Source: Colius striatus
Taxonomy: Eukaryota; Chordata; Aves; Coliiformes; Coliidae
Reading direction: 5' to 3'
Assembly (NCBI RefSeq): GCF_028858725.1
Contig: NC_084760.1
Span: 81,350,367-81,414,366 of the forward strand
DNA length: 64,000 bases
Made by a program: the position numbers and the translations under genes. Under the pieces are notes generated by a model, which did not search any database, had not been told where the DNA came from, and saw nothing but the letters and a program-made list of their open reading frames with translations. Below are positions 22,728 through 33,353 of this stretch, in pieces; positions within the stretch are counted from its first letter, which is position 1, and each line of letters opens with the position of its first letter.

Positions 22728-23668
22728 TTGTTGCGCAGTTGCTAAACTGCAGCAGCAACAGGGAGTGAGAATGTGAAAAATCTCCACAGACACCAAGGTC
22801 AATGGAGAAGGAGGGGGAGGAGGGTGCTGAGGCCCTAAAAGACTCCCCTGTGACCTGTGGTGAGAACCATGGTGAGGCAGCTGTGCCCCTGCAGTCCATG
22901 GAGGCCACTGGGGAGCAGAGACCCATTCACAGCCTGTGGAGGACCCCACGCCAGAGCGGGTGGATGCCTGGAGGAGGCTGTGACTGTGGGAAGCTCACCC
23001 TGGAGCAAGTTCCTGGCAGGACCTGGGAGCCTGTGGGGAGAGAAGAGCCCATACCAGAGCAGGTTTGCTGTCAGGACTTGTGATCCTGTGAGGGACTCAG
23101 GCTGGAGCAGTCGGTACCTGAAGGACTGTTCTCCCGGTGGGTGATCCACACTGGGGCAGGGTGTGAGGAGCTGCCCTCGTGGGAGGCCCCATGCTGGAGC
23201 AGTTCATGAGGAGCTGCAGCCCAGGGGAAGGACCCAGGCTGGAGAAGTTGGTGAGGGACTGTCTCCCGTGGGAGGGACCCCACAGTGTAGCAGTGGGAAG
23301 TGTGAGGAGGCCTCCCCCTGAGAAGAAGCAGCAGCAAAATCCACCTGTAATGAACTGACCACAACCCCCATCCCCCATCCCCTGCGTCGCTGAGGGAGAA
23401 GTAAGGGGAGTCCTGGGAAGAGGGAGGGGTGGGGGGAGGTGTTTTAAGAGTCAGTTTTATTTCTCGTCTCCCTGCTCTTATTGTTCCTTTAATAAGTCAA
23501 ACCTTTTTCTCCTCAATTTGAGTCTGTTTTGCCCATGATGCTAATTGCTCAGTGATCTCTCTGTCCTTATCTTGACTCACAAACTGCTCATTATATTTCT
23601 CTCTCTCCTGTCCAGTTTAGGAGGGGGAGTGATTTTATGACTTGGTGGATGCCTGGCTAAACCACCAC
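22728..23668 (+). mobile_element. Endogenous retrovirus 3' region and LTR-like segment with minisatellite
   Basis: I recognise this as a segment seen repeatedly in bird genomes at the 3' end of an LTR retroelement, but cannot assign its family with certainty (an ERV-L-like origin is my best guess). It starts near GTTGCGCAGTTGC, passes into an internally repetitive block (22920-23300), then an A- and T-rich LTR-like tract with TTTTATTTCTCGTCTCC and a TTGAGTCTGTTTTGCCC block. It ends near 23668 in AAACCACCACA, consistent with the CA terminus of an LTR. No retroviral protein could be supported. Short open frames in it simply reflect the repetitive block. Confidence 0.6.
22920..23300 (+). repeat. 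Degenerate minisatellite inside the ERV segment
   Basis: Variants of a unit built around CACGCTGGAGCAG plus GGACTG/GAGCTGC..CCGTGGGAGGGAC recur about every 45-60 bases, for about seven copies. Visible cores include GGCTGGAGCAGTCGG, ATGCTGGAGCAGTTC and GGCTGGAGAAGTTGG. The copies differ from one another, so the array is old or was inherited with the element. Periodicity was judged by eye. Confidence 0.65.
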
Positions 23669-26600
23669 AGCAGTGCAGGTTGTCATCCACTTCTGAAGGA
23701 AAGCCATCCTCCTGGAGTGGACAAGTGGTGCGAGTTCTGCCCAGCAGCCACTGCCAGTGCTCTGCAGGGACCTCAAGTCACAGTACGTGCCCAAGGTCCC
23801 CTGCAGTGCTGGGAGGAGCAGTGTCTTGGCATCGCCTGGGCAAGTGATGAGCAGGAGATGCCAAGGAATCGTGAGAGGAAGCTGAGGCTCTGGGCAAAAC
23901 CCATGTACAGTATTAGACAGAGGTTGTCTGACACATTGTTGCGCCTGCCAACCAAGCTACCCCAGAACCTTTTATCCCCTTCTATCCACTGAGGGAACCT
24001 GAGAGTTGGCAAATTTGGTAGATAATACATCATTTATGGACAACCAAACTCAAGAGCTAAGGAAGACTACCTTACGCCTCGGTGGGAAGATGCTCTTTGC
24101 AGTGAGAGCATGAAAACAGACTCCAGAGATGCAGGACAAAGTCTTTACGCGGCCAACAGTTTCTCTAAGGACCTAAATGACTTGCTTACTCTTCCCTGCA
24201 TTTCAGCTCCAAAGGGAGGATCTTTCCTCTGTGCACTCCCACTGCAGCTCAGAAATAGCAGGAAAATTCAGTATTTTGTTGTGCACAGGAAGTACAATCC
24301 TATTTACCTGCAATAGTGGGCTGCCCACCAGAGGCAAACACAAGGCTACGGTTTGTAGACCACCACAGTAATGAAAGCCCCAGAAATACGACTGGAGATA
24401 GAAAGGTTAGGTGGTTTAATATGAACCATACATGCTGCTGAGTTCATATGCTCAGAGTGTTCTGAGTAATCCAGCTCCTGCATGTCCTCACTGCATTACA
24501 GAAATGATGCATCATCTCCCCTTTCCTTGGCTTCGTTACAGGGAGTGAATCTCCCCTGAGAACCTAATTGCTCCAGATGCTCTCTGCTCTATTTATATTT
24601 GGTTTTACCCAGTGGTTTCAAGCAATACTGATCCTGAATGACTGTTGATCTAGTGCTGTACGCTGGCTAACATCTGCTTTGAAAGAGTTGTGTGCAGCTC
24701 TGTTTGAATAACATTACACAGGGCAGAGATAACTTGGCTCTTCAATTAGAGGCTTTATAATGATCCAGTCAATACAGGGTTTTTCTGCACAGAGACAGGT
24801 AACCATGACAGTCTTCCTATCTATGGATACAATTTCAGGCTAATGTATATCTTTCCATTACTTTGGAGTCAGGTCCTTGACTTAGCCATTCCCTGCCTGA
24901 GTTATCCCCTCACCAACTGACCATAGCTCCCCTTGCTTGGGCCACGGTACAGGCAAAAGCTTGACAACCTGCCATGCCCCACCTAAAATGGGATCTTTCC
25001 TTCTCTGCCTGGTGGAAGTGTCTGCAGCAGGCACCACTGCTAGCAGCCCTGGCATCCTGAGGTCAGCAGAGAGGGGCAGCATCGCTTCTCACTCCTGGGC
25101 AGGGCAGTGCAGGGAGACCCACTTGATGGCCAGGATGAAGCAACACCTTCTCTCTCTGCTGTCACAAGGACAGAGACAGGGCTCGGCCTGCACAGTGGCG
25201 AAGGGTGGGAGGCAGGATGAGCATGTAGAGCAGACAGATGGCTACACAGCCAGCCCGGTTGTTACTGGAATAAATTGTGTAAATCACAGGCTAAGCAGTT
25301 GCTCTCCCTGCGGTAGAAGAGGATCTGACACCGTGATTGAAAATTAGCAGCATCTCAGAGGCAATCATGGCTGGGAAGCTTGCTGTGCTGGGAAGCTCCG
25401 CTCAACTGGGTGTTGCACTTGGACTGTGTTATTACTGCACTTCAAACCACGAGAACAAAATGTTTAGGACATGCTAATGACACCAGGAGAAACAGAAGCA
25501 TTTTGATTTGGTAGTAATTGTTGTAGTTATTTGCTAGCAGAGCAGACATGAATATAATTTAATGGGTCTGATTATAGATCAGCATTCAACGTGAGAAAGA
25601 AAACAATGCCGGAAAACAGCAGAGTGTTTATTTGGGGGAACAGTTTAAAGCCAGGAAAGGACAAAATGGGGCCTGTGGAGGCTCTGCACTGAAGATCTGA
25701 CAAAGGCTTTCAGGATTCAAAAGAGCTGTAGATAATCAAGGTTTTGCACTGATGTCTGTGGCTTGGCCATGCTGTCAAGCAGCCTTCTGTTGGGCAAGAC
25801 CCTCACCAACACCTTGCCAAATGTCACCCACTGGCAATGAAATTGTGTAGGGTGGAACACTCTGATTACCCTTTCTGGAAAAAAATAGGCAAAGATTTTT
25901 CTACCATTTCCAGGAGTGTCATGTAGTTTCATCTACAGTAAAACCTTGTGGGTGAGACTAGAGGCTGAAACAAGGCGGTTAAGGATGAGAAAATATGTGA
26001 AAGAAAAGAAATTGCACCAAGATTCCAGCACCAAAGCCTCTGAGCTAGCTCACTACAGTTGTTTAGAAGAAACCAGGAGAGAAACTGAAGAAACAGGGGA
26101 GGCCTGGATAAAGACACATCCAGGCAAAGGAGAGGCATTAGTGGAGGCCAGGGGAAATAAGGAATAGGCCCAGGTGAACAAACAGATGAGCTGTGGGCAC
26201 ACCAGGACAGGTCTTACACCAGCAACACAGGGCACCAAAGTCTCACTGCCCCTCGGGGAGGGCAAATGCCCATGAGACCCACTGATGTAGTGTGCCAGTG
26301 TGCTCCGAGACCTCTCTACACTGAGGACAGATGCTGCCTAGTCCACCTCAGGGTGCCTGCAGGTCATGGCAGGGTGAGGAGAGCAGAGCTCCCAGGGAAT
26401 ACTTGAGTAGAAAGCAACTTTCCTCCAGTTGCTGATGGTGACCACTTCCCTTGTCAAAGAGGCTTTGTTGTCTCCATTAGTCTCCCCATTTGGCACCCCA
26501 TACTCATGGCACTTTCAGTTTCTCCACTTGTCTGACCTCAGAGCTACAATGTTGTGAACGTGTCAGACGGGAACATGCAATCAATGCTGGCCAACTCACT

Positions 26601-28779
26601 AACAGACCAAGCTGTTATTACAGCAGGCACTGATGTGAGCAGCCACAGAAAGGAAAACAGATTTTTGGGCTCCCCTTGTGTCCAGAGCTATCTGCACGTC
26701 CTGTCCTGAGTTAACTGAAAACATGTGGTTGAGTCCTGCCAGGCTGGCGAGCAGCTACAGCCAGAGCTAGCTCTCAAAGCATCTACATCTTCTATTTCCT
26801 CACTCCCTTTCTTGAATAAACCCAGTAAAGCCTAGCTCAGGAAATGGTGAGGTACCAACATGGTTATATGTCCTTCTCATCATTGATATTACCTCTGCAG
26901 AGCCTTGCTGTTTCAGCTGCATCCTCTTTGGCTTGCTTACTCCTGCGTGAGAGTTATTAGTTGCTGGAGGACACTTGTTCTTGCTTTCCTAATGTGTTCC
27001 CACACCCCAAAAGTATGATACATGTATAATATACATGTCATAAGGCTGAGACAGTGCTCAAAACAAACCTGCTTTATTCCTGTGACACATATACGCTGAC
27101 CTGGCCCACTTCAGAAACCTGAGCCTAAGCTATGCTCTTGTGACCAGGCTCTGCACATAGCAATTGTGGGTGGTTCAGGCTCAGTATGTCTGCGGTGAGG
27201 GACATGCTGGATGCCAGGCAGCCCTTATGACCTGAGGTCCTCCTAGCAGGGCCCCAGCACACACACACTGAGGTCAGTGAGGATCTGCAGGATGCTCGTT
27301 TGCAGCCATGTAGATAGAACAACGTGCAGCCCAGGTTTCAAGCTACTCCCTGACACTGACAGCTCAGTAGCTGTGCCGGGTACTGGGTCATCTCATACCC
27401 CAACATCAAAGACATATGAGCCAGGTCACCAGTGAGGCCTCACATCATGGAGGAAGTCTTGGAGCAGTAAAAGGAATGAGCAGGCATGCAAGGAAGCACC
27501 AGCGTGGCAGGGTGGCTACTGGTGCACATGCCTGTCTGCAGCCACCAGCCCACTTCAAATCCTGTGAGGAATGGACTCTGCCAGGGACAACGGGGCTGGC
27601 ACACAGCAACCTACCCCTGAAAATCCTCCCATCTCACCACTTTCCTCAACTGGAGGTGGCACTTGTGCATGTGGTATTTCCTGGGGAGTATTTTTCTGTT
27701 GGTTTTTTTGTCTTTTCAAGCCTGGAGCTGTGTAAACGTGGATCACCCTGTGGCACAGGGCTCTCCAGCACAACCCCACACTCTGTACAGATCTGCCGCC
27801 AGTTGTTCGTTTTGAATCTGCCACCTGCTACTTTTATTTGATGTCCCTGAAGTTCTTGTCTGAGAAGGAACAGCATATAATCACACTCTGTTTTGTAACG
27901 AGGTCGCTTTACTTTCAGTCGCTTTGTCCAGGTGCCTGCTTCTTTTTAATTCAATAGTGAAAGCTCCCGAGTGCCTCAAGGACACAGGCATTGTTAATTT
28001 GTCTTCGCTTCTCCTAAACTTTACTGCGCGATGCACTGCAAGAGTCTGCCAGTTGTTACCACAAGTGGCAGAGACTGTAAAGAAACACTCATGACCCTTA
28101 CCTTGGCACACGTAACCTATCTGTGTATCCTCCATACACCACGATCTGCAGACACATGCGAACACATGGCCACACCTACGACACTCCTCAGCACAAACTC
28201 TCCTGCCTGTGTCCCAGATGCACATCCACCAGCATCCACCTTGCCAGCTTACTGGCATGTGTACCCATTGCCTTCACTCCTCCTCTTTACTGCCACTTCT
28301 TTACACTTAAAATGTAACTATAAATGCCACTGTAAGTGCACTCTGTGTCTATTCGCCCACACGGTATCGGCACACAACCCCATCCTGCTACACACCCTCG
28401 AATGCATTCTTCCACCCCACACCTTGCCACAACATGCTATACAGCTTCAGAATGGGCAAGGGAAAACCCTAAGCTGTTTAAAGGAGGCAGTCTGTCCAGC
28501 TGGAAATTCTGCTTCTGAGATGTTTCTGTGTCTGCCTAGACTGGGGTGAGAGCAGTACTGCTGCTGATGGCCATTTTCCTAGTCAGTCTGGTAGGTAGGT
28601 AGACAGATAGGTCAGCACTCAGCAGGCAGCTGGAAACGGCGTGGTAGGTGTGTTTTCCAAGTACTATCCTGCTTTGTAGGGTACAGTTGGGGAGTGTGCT
28701 GTCAAACAAAGACCCAGGTGAGCACAGGACACCCTGCCTGGGGGTGACTGAGTATAGAGACTTCTGCACCAATGAAACA
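23669..28779. other. Interval without a supported gene
   Basis: No gene could be supported over 5.1 kb. Two minus-strand stretches have paired splice-like sites: 24983-25056 (acceptor CTCTCTGCTGACCTCAG, donor TTTTAG|GTGGGG, open in two frames) and about 28107-28150 (acceptor TGTGTCTGCAG, donor CCAAG|GTAAGGG, open in one frame). They are unconnected and could be chance. From 28095 to 28450 the plus strand is strongly CA-rich and pseudo-repetitive, which explains the 172-codon frame there. Confidence 0.35.
28590..28612. repeat. Short (GGTA)n-like microsatellite
   Basis: About three GTAG units followed by AGACAGATAGG. It is short and imperfect. Confidence 0.7.
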
Positions 28780-28846
28780 AGGGGGTTGAACTAGATGATC
28801 TCTAAAGGTCCCTTCCAACCCCTACCATTCTATAACTCTATAAATA
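28780..28846 (+). mobile_element. CR1 LINE 3' tail, severely 5'-truncated
   Basis: The stretch reads GGGGGTTGAACTAGATGATC, continues through CTAAAGGTCCCTTCCAACCC and ends with CATTCTATAACTCTATAAAT. Only the last 65 or so bases of CR1 are present. The terminal ATTCTATA..CTCTATA pattern is a slightly altered form of the CR1 3' octamer repeat. Confidence 0.94.
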
Positions 28847-31010
28847 TCTATATATCATATGTGTGTTGCATGCATGTACATACATATGTATAAGATGATG
28901 TTTGGACAAAAGGAGCTGATTTTGTGCATCACCTGCAAAGAGACTCACCAAGTCTCAGGGTAGGCATATAACAACCCACTTTGCCACTACTGTGACCTTG
29001 CTTCTCTCTGTTTTTTTTTATAAGACCATAGCATTAACCTGATTAATTTACTTTAATTGGAGAATAGTATTAGCCTGAAAGGTCCCACTTAAATCACAGG
29101 GAAGCCACAGCCAAGCTCTTCAAACATCCACCCATCTCCATTCACCCTCCTGCAGATGCTTAACACAGCTGAGTTCAGCACAGCTGGGCTGTGCCTTGGC
29201 ACAACAGCCTTTCTCTATTCACAGGGCTTGTTTTCTGCTCTGAAGGGAAACACCTGCACATCTCTAAGCGAGATTGGCTCAGAGCAGAGAAAGATCTCAG
29301 CTTAGAATTCACAGGCTCCCCCACTGAGCCACAACCCAAACCTGATGGGAGGACTAACTGCAGAGGCAAGAGCTCCAGCAAAGCAGAGGCCTCAAGGTAC
29401 CCAGGACAAGCTGACTACCCTCACAGCCCCATCGGCCCCTGCCTGCTCCAGCAGCTGAGCACACAAGGGGTTTTGGACACCACAGAACTCAATAGCCCCA
29501 CACTGATGTATGCCAGAGGCAGCAATGGGGCACAGCAGCTACACCAAGCAACAGCCTTCAGGAGACACAGCTTAGTTCTCCTTTCTCTGGTTCCTGCTGA
29601 GGGATTCCACAGTGGTCTTTGGCAAATCCTTCCCCCACACCCGGGTGTGGCACCCAAATGAGGCCAATGTCGTTAGTCTCCTTTGTCACTTACGCTGGTA
29701 ACTACAGCCAAAAAGTATCCCTTAAGATCTTTGTAAATGCTACTAACATGCTTTCTTTCAGCTTCAGAGCTGTTGCCATATCAAGGCTTATAATCTTGTT
29801 TTACCACAAAAACTGCCACAAAAACTTGCGGGCCCAGCTTACAGAGAAGAAAGAGGAGGGGTGGGCAGAACTGAACATAACCCAAACGTGTGCCAGGGGC
29901 CCAGACCACAGCCCTGGGAGCAGCAGAACCAGCTCTGCACCCCAGCTAACTAGCTGACTGCATGCTGCAAAGCGTTCTGCCAATCCACCTGCTGTACTCT
30001 GGCTGCACCACAATAGGTGTCCAAACCTCCAACGTGGCTGAGAAAAGAGATAGGACAGAGAAGCCTGCAGCTGAGGAGGGGTTGTGGAGTTACAGCAGCC
30101 ACTGAGTTTTTGAACATCATCTAGGGCCCCAAAGATGGGTGCGCTGGGCAAGCAGGCTGCTTTGGAAGAAACATCAGAGAAAGGCAAATCTGTGCAGAAG
30201 ATATAAGAGCAAAGGGCTTGGGGGAGGCAGCAAGTCCACCATACAACCCTCAGAAAACGGGCCAAGGCCAATTAACAATGAGTTGCAGCTGACAGAGAGG
30301 AGAATTTCAAGATAAGAGAGATGGCAGGAAGCCTAGAGATCAGAGCTTAGAGGGAAGAGGATAAAAGCCTCCTGGGAATGAATCTAAGCAGGACTGCTAA
30401 GGGAATTCAGGCTAGTATCTCTAAGAGGCCCTTGGAAAAGAGGTCATAGGCTCTCAAGATGATGGTTAAGATAGAGGTAGGAGTAAGGGGGAGAGACAAG
30501 AATTGGCTCAACAAGAGAGGAAGGGGTGGGGAATGCACGTCACAAGTACCTGGGATGAAGTTTTTAGAAGAAGGGGTGAGAGAGTTACAAAACAGGCACT
30601 CGTGTTCCTCTGCAGTGTAAGCAAAATGGCTGCTAAGAATTTAGGGATAGAGATTAATACTTAGAGGCTAAAATTATGAGCCAAAGCTCGTGGGGTCACT
30701 CACCCTTCTGTTTTGGGGGGAAAAAAGATGAGTCAGGTCACATTCAACCCCCAAGGAACAGACAGGCTACTCAGAAGCCAAAGCACCTTCTCAGTGAAGG
30801 AAGCACCAGCAAGGGCCAATATACCATATCAGGGCTAGCCTCAAAGGGAGCAGCTGCAGAGGGAGCTCCACTTACATGGCAAGAACCTGGCATTCATTTT
30901 GGCAAAGCTCTTGCTAGTTTGTTTTCAAAGCATCCCCCTTCCTGTACCCCCACCCCTAAACACCCAGCCAGCAACAAACGCAGAGAGCAACCAGAGCAGT
31001 GAGTATAGCA
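28847..31010. other. Interval without a supported gene
   Basis: No gene or dispersed repeat was recognised. Open frames reach 156 codons on each strand (29191-29661 plus, 29801-30271 minus) without codon bias or splice support. 30300-30600 is purine-rich on the plus strand. Confidence 0.4.
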
Positions 31011-31021
31011 GCTGTTAACAC

Positions 31022-31027
31022 TTTATT
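31022..31027 (-). terminator. Candidate poly(A) signal AATAAA
   Basis: Minus-strand AATAAA, followed downstream by a less structured tract. It is the first canonical signal I noticed in a position suited to ending a transcript that includes the terminal exon at 33225-33353. This would give a 3' UTR of about 2.2 kb. The assignment depends on that exon being real. Confidence 0.4.
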
Positions 31028-33224
31028 TCATTACGCTTGGTTTTATTATTATTTTTCCTTCAGATTGAAAAAGATAAAGACAGAAAAAAGTTACAAAAGT
31101 ACTAAAAGGCAACAATACAGGCAGGCCGCTGGTGGCTGCTGGCAGCCGGGGCAGACAGCCTGCAGTAGGCCTCGGGCCCAGGCCGCACAGGGGCTGCTGC
31201 CTCAGCCGCCCACACCGGGAACTTGCCTCTTCGGACAGGTACCAGGCTCAAACCCATCCCTTCTCCTGAGCACAGGAATTTGGTCTGAAGGGGCAACACT
31301 TCCTGTCCTGCACTGGTCAGCTTGATCTGGCAGCAGTTAAAAAGCTGAGGTTCGCCATCCAAACAAGATAAGCAGAGTCTCTACGGGGGCAGGAGGAATC
31401 GGCAGAGGAATTCGCCTCTATTAAAGAAGGCAAGGCAACACGATGCCTTGGCCAGAGGTATCTCACCAGCAAAAGGAAGCAACCCCTCAAGGGTGGTGCT
31501 GGTGCAGGGGATGGTCCAGCTGCAACCATCTGGAGCCAAAAAGCAGGCAGAGCTGGAGCAGCATCAGGACAATGTCCCCTCACCGCCTTGCTCTGCTGCT
31601 CTGCCTGCCGGCCTGCACAAGAGACAGTTGGGGAGGGAGGAGGGTAGGGGTGGGGGATTCAGCTCCCCAGGCCCACACGACTTTTGGGTTTTCCCCAGGA
31701 TCCCAGAAAGCACCAGTGAATGCTGGTTCACTGCATGGCCTCCTGCTGGCAGCTGGACCAACCCTTGGTCTCATCCAAAGAGTGGCATCACAGACCTCCA
31801 CACTGAAGCAGATTTAAAAACAAAAATTATATCACTCACAGTTGCTCCTCTTGATCCAGACAAGAAGTAAACTACTTGCTTCCCCCTGCATCCAGCCAGA
31901 TACAGGCGCAAGGTGGGGAATGCCTAGACAAAGGGGGTACTCACTCCACTAGGTGCAGCAAGGGATGCCTTGTTCCTCTGCCTCACCAAGAGATGCAAGA
32001 GCTTGTTCTATTAACTGTTGCCTTGTGGCTTGCACCACATATGTGCCTCAAGGCCAGATCCCAGCCAAACACCAGTGATAGCAAGGCCTATCATGGGCCT
32101 AACTGCCTTAGGACTCTACAGAGAAATGTCCCGCAGTTTCACCCAAACTCCCCTCCTATTTCTTCCACCAACAGGTAGCCACAAAACAGATACCTCTTTC
32201 TCCCATTCCATGCTACGTCTAGCAATACTTCTTCCACTGACCCAAGAAGAGTCTACTTGAATTTAATAGCCAGGATAAAGGAGTGGGAAAGCCAGCCTCC
32301 ATCCAGAGGAGTGGAAAGCTTGCTGGAGACATTACATTTGGTTGAGTTTGCTGATACCAAAAGTACTGCATATCCCCAGAAGACAGACAGCCTCAGCAGA
32401 GAGGAGATCCAAGAGCGCAGTCACCCCCAAGTTGCTCTCTGATGAAGCTGACAGGACTGCGGGTGAGTGCTATATTTTCTTGGATGGCTGAACACAGATT
32501 TTCCATTCTAGAATTTTCTTCTAACCTCTGATCTACTACAAGTAGAAGGCTCCTGCCTCCCATTTCAATTCCATTTTAGATGCTATCACTAAATTGCCAG
32601 CACACCAGCCGGAACACACAGCTAGATGTGCCGGTAACCCTTCCCATCTCCCTCTCCTAAGGTCTTCCACTCAAGCAAACTTGAAGTGAACATAAATTAT
32701 AATAAGTATGAGAGGGATTTTCTTGCTTTGCAGGTAGTCTTGTACAGTTTCTATCTCTATCGCTGACCTCACTTCTGAGTGGGAGAAAGGTCAGGTCTAT
32801 AGCAAAGCACTGTAGACCTAGCTGCTCTTGGGAAAATGGCTGGACTTGGTTTCACGCCTTCATCACTCATCCCCGCTGCCATGTACACCATACTAGTCCC
32901 TGAACCCCTCAGGGATATCTTCAACTACCACCATCCCCATGTTTGACACCACCAAGGTGGTTGCCCTTGCATTTTGTGGACCTAACTGGTTTGTTTTGCC
33001 CCGAAAGACAAAAATCTCCCCCTTTGCCACTCTCCCGATATGGCAATGGTATGAAAACAGGCACTGCTGCAAAGCTGTGTGCTTCCTGCTGCCAGAGAGG
33101 CTGTATTGCAAAGATGTGTCACTGTCCCCTTCTCCCACCCATCCTCTTGGGTATGGCCACCTCCCCTTCTCCCTGACAGGCAGGTGGTTGGTTGATAGTT
33201 CCTGAGGTTTTTGGAGAAACTCCT
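31028..33224 (-). other. Possible 3' UTR of unidentified minus-strand gene
   Basis: The stretch between the stop codon at 33225 and the poly(A) signal at 31022 holds no recognisable transposon, although CR1 is frequent elsewhere in the window. Near 31100-31460 CpG is dense (for example GGCCGCTGG, CAGCCGGGGC, CTCAGCCGCCC). An alternative reading is a separate terminal exon there. A good acceptor (GATTCCTCCTGCCCCCGTAG, minus strand) precedes about 95 codons open to a stop at 31102, including SAGQEVLPLQTKFL. I cannot decide between UTR and exon. Confidence 0.35.
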
Positions 33225-33353
33225 TCAGTAGGCACATGACGGTTCTTCCACTGGAGCTATCGGGCTCAGCGGCTTCAAGGTGCTGAGGGAACGGAAGGCA
33301 AAGGTGGATGGATCGTACACAAAGTGGGGCGGCGGGCGGCCTCCATTGATGCT
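33225..33353 (-). CDS. Probable terminal coding exon, unidentified gene
   Basis: This is the best-supported coding sequence in the window. On the minus strand a strong acceptor (CATCTCTTTATTCCCCTGCAG) precedes 42 codons and a TGA stop. The peptide begins SINGGRPPPHFVYDPSTFAF and ends in EEPSCAY. It is rich in Pro and Ser and looks like a disordered cytoplasmic or nuclear C-terminus. The exon holds about eight CpGs in 130 bases against a CpG-poor background, and its codon choice is natural for a vertebrate gene. The start is set by the acceptor with phase 0. The plus strand is also open here, so orientation is not absolutely fixed, but only the minus strand has a clean acceptor and a stop. I do not recognise the protein. 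Upstream candidate exons with matching phase 0 are at 44981-45034 and 46454-46516. Confidence 0.5.
   Translation of the reverse strand, partial: SINGGRPPPHFVYDPSTFAFRSLSTLKPLSPIAPVEEPSCAY

Noticed and set aside
22551..23378. Several 90-130 codon frames across the CR1/ERV junction
   Set aside because: They arise from the CR1 tail and the repetitive ERV block. Gly, Pro and Trp repeats reflect the minisatellite unit, not a protein.
28031..28549. 172-codon plus-strand open frame
   Set aside because: Also generated by a CA-rich pseudo-repetitive tract with low stop density. No recognisable domain.
29191..30271. Two 156-codon frames on opposite strands
   Set aside because: Length is within what chance gives in 64 kb and neither has splice or domain evidence.
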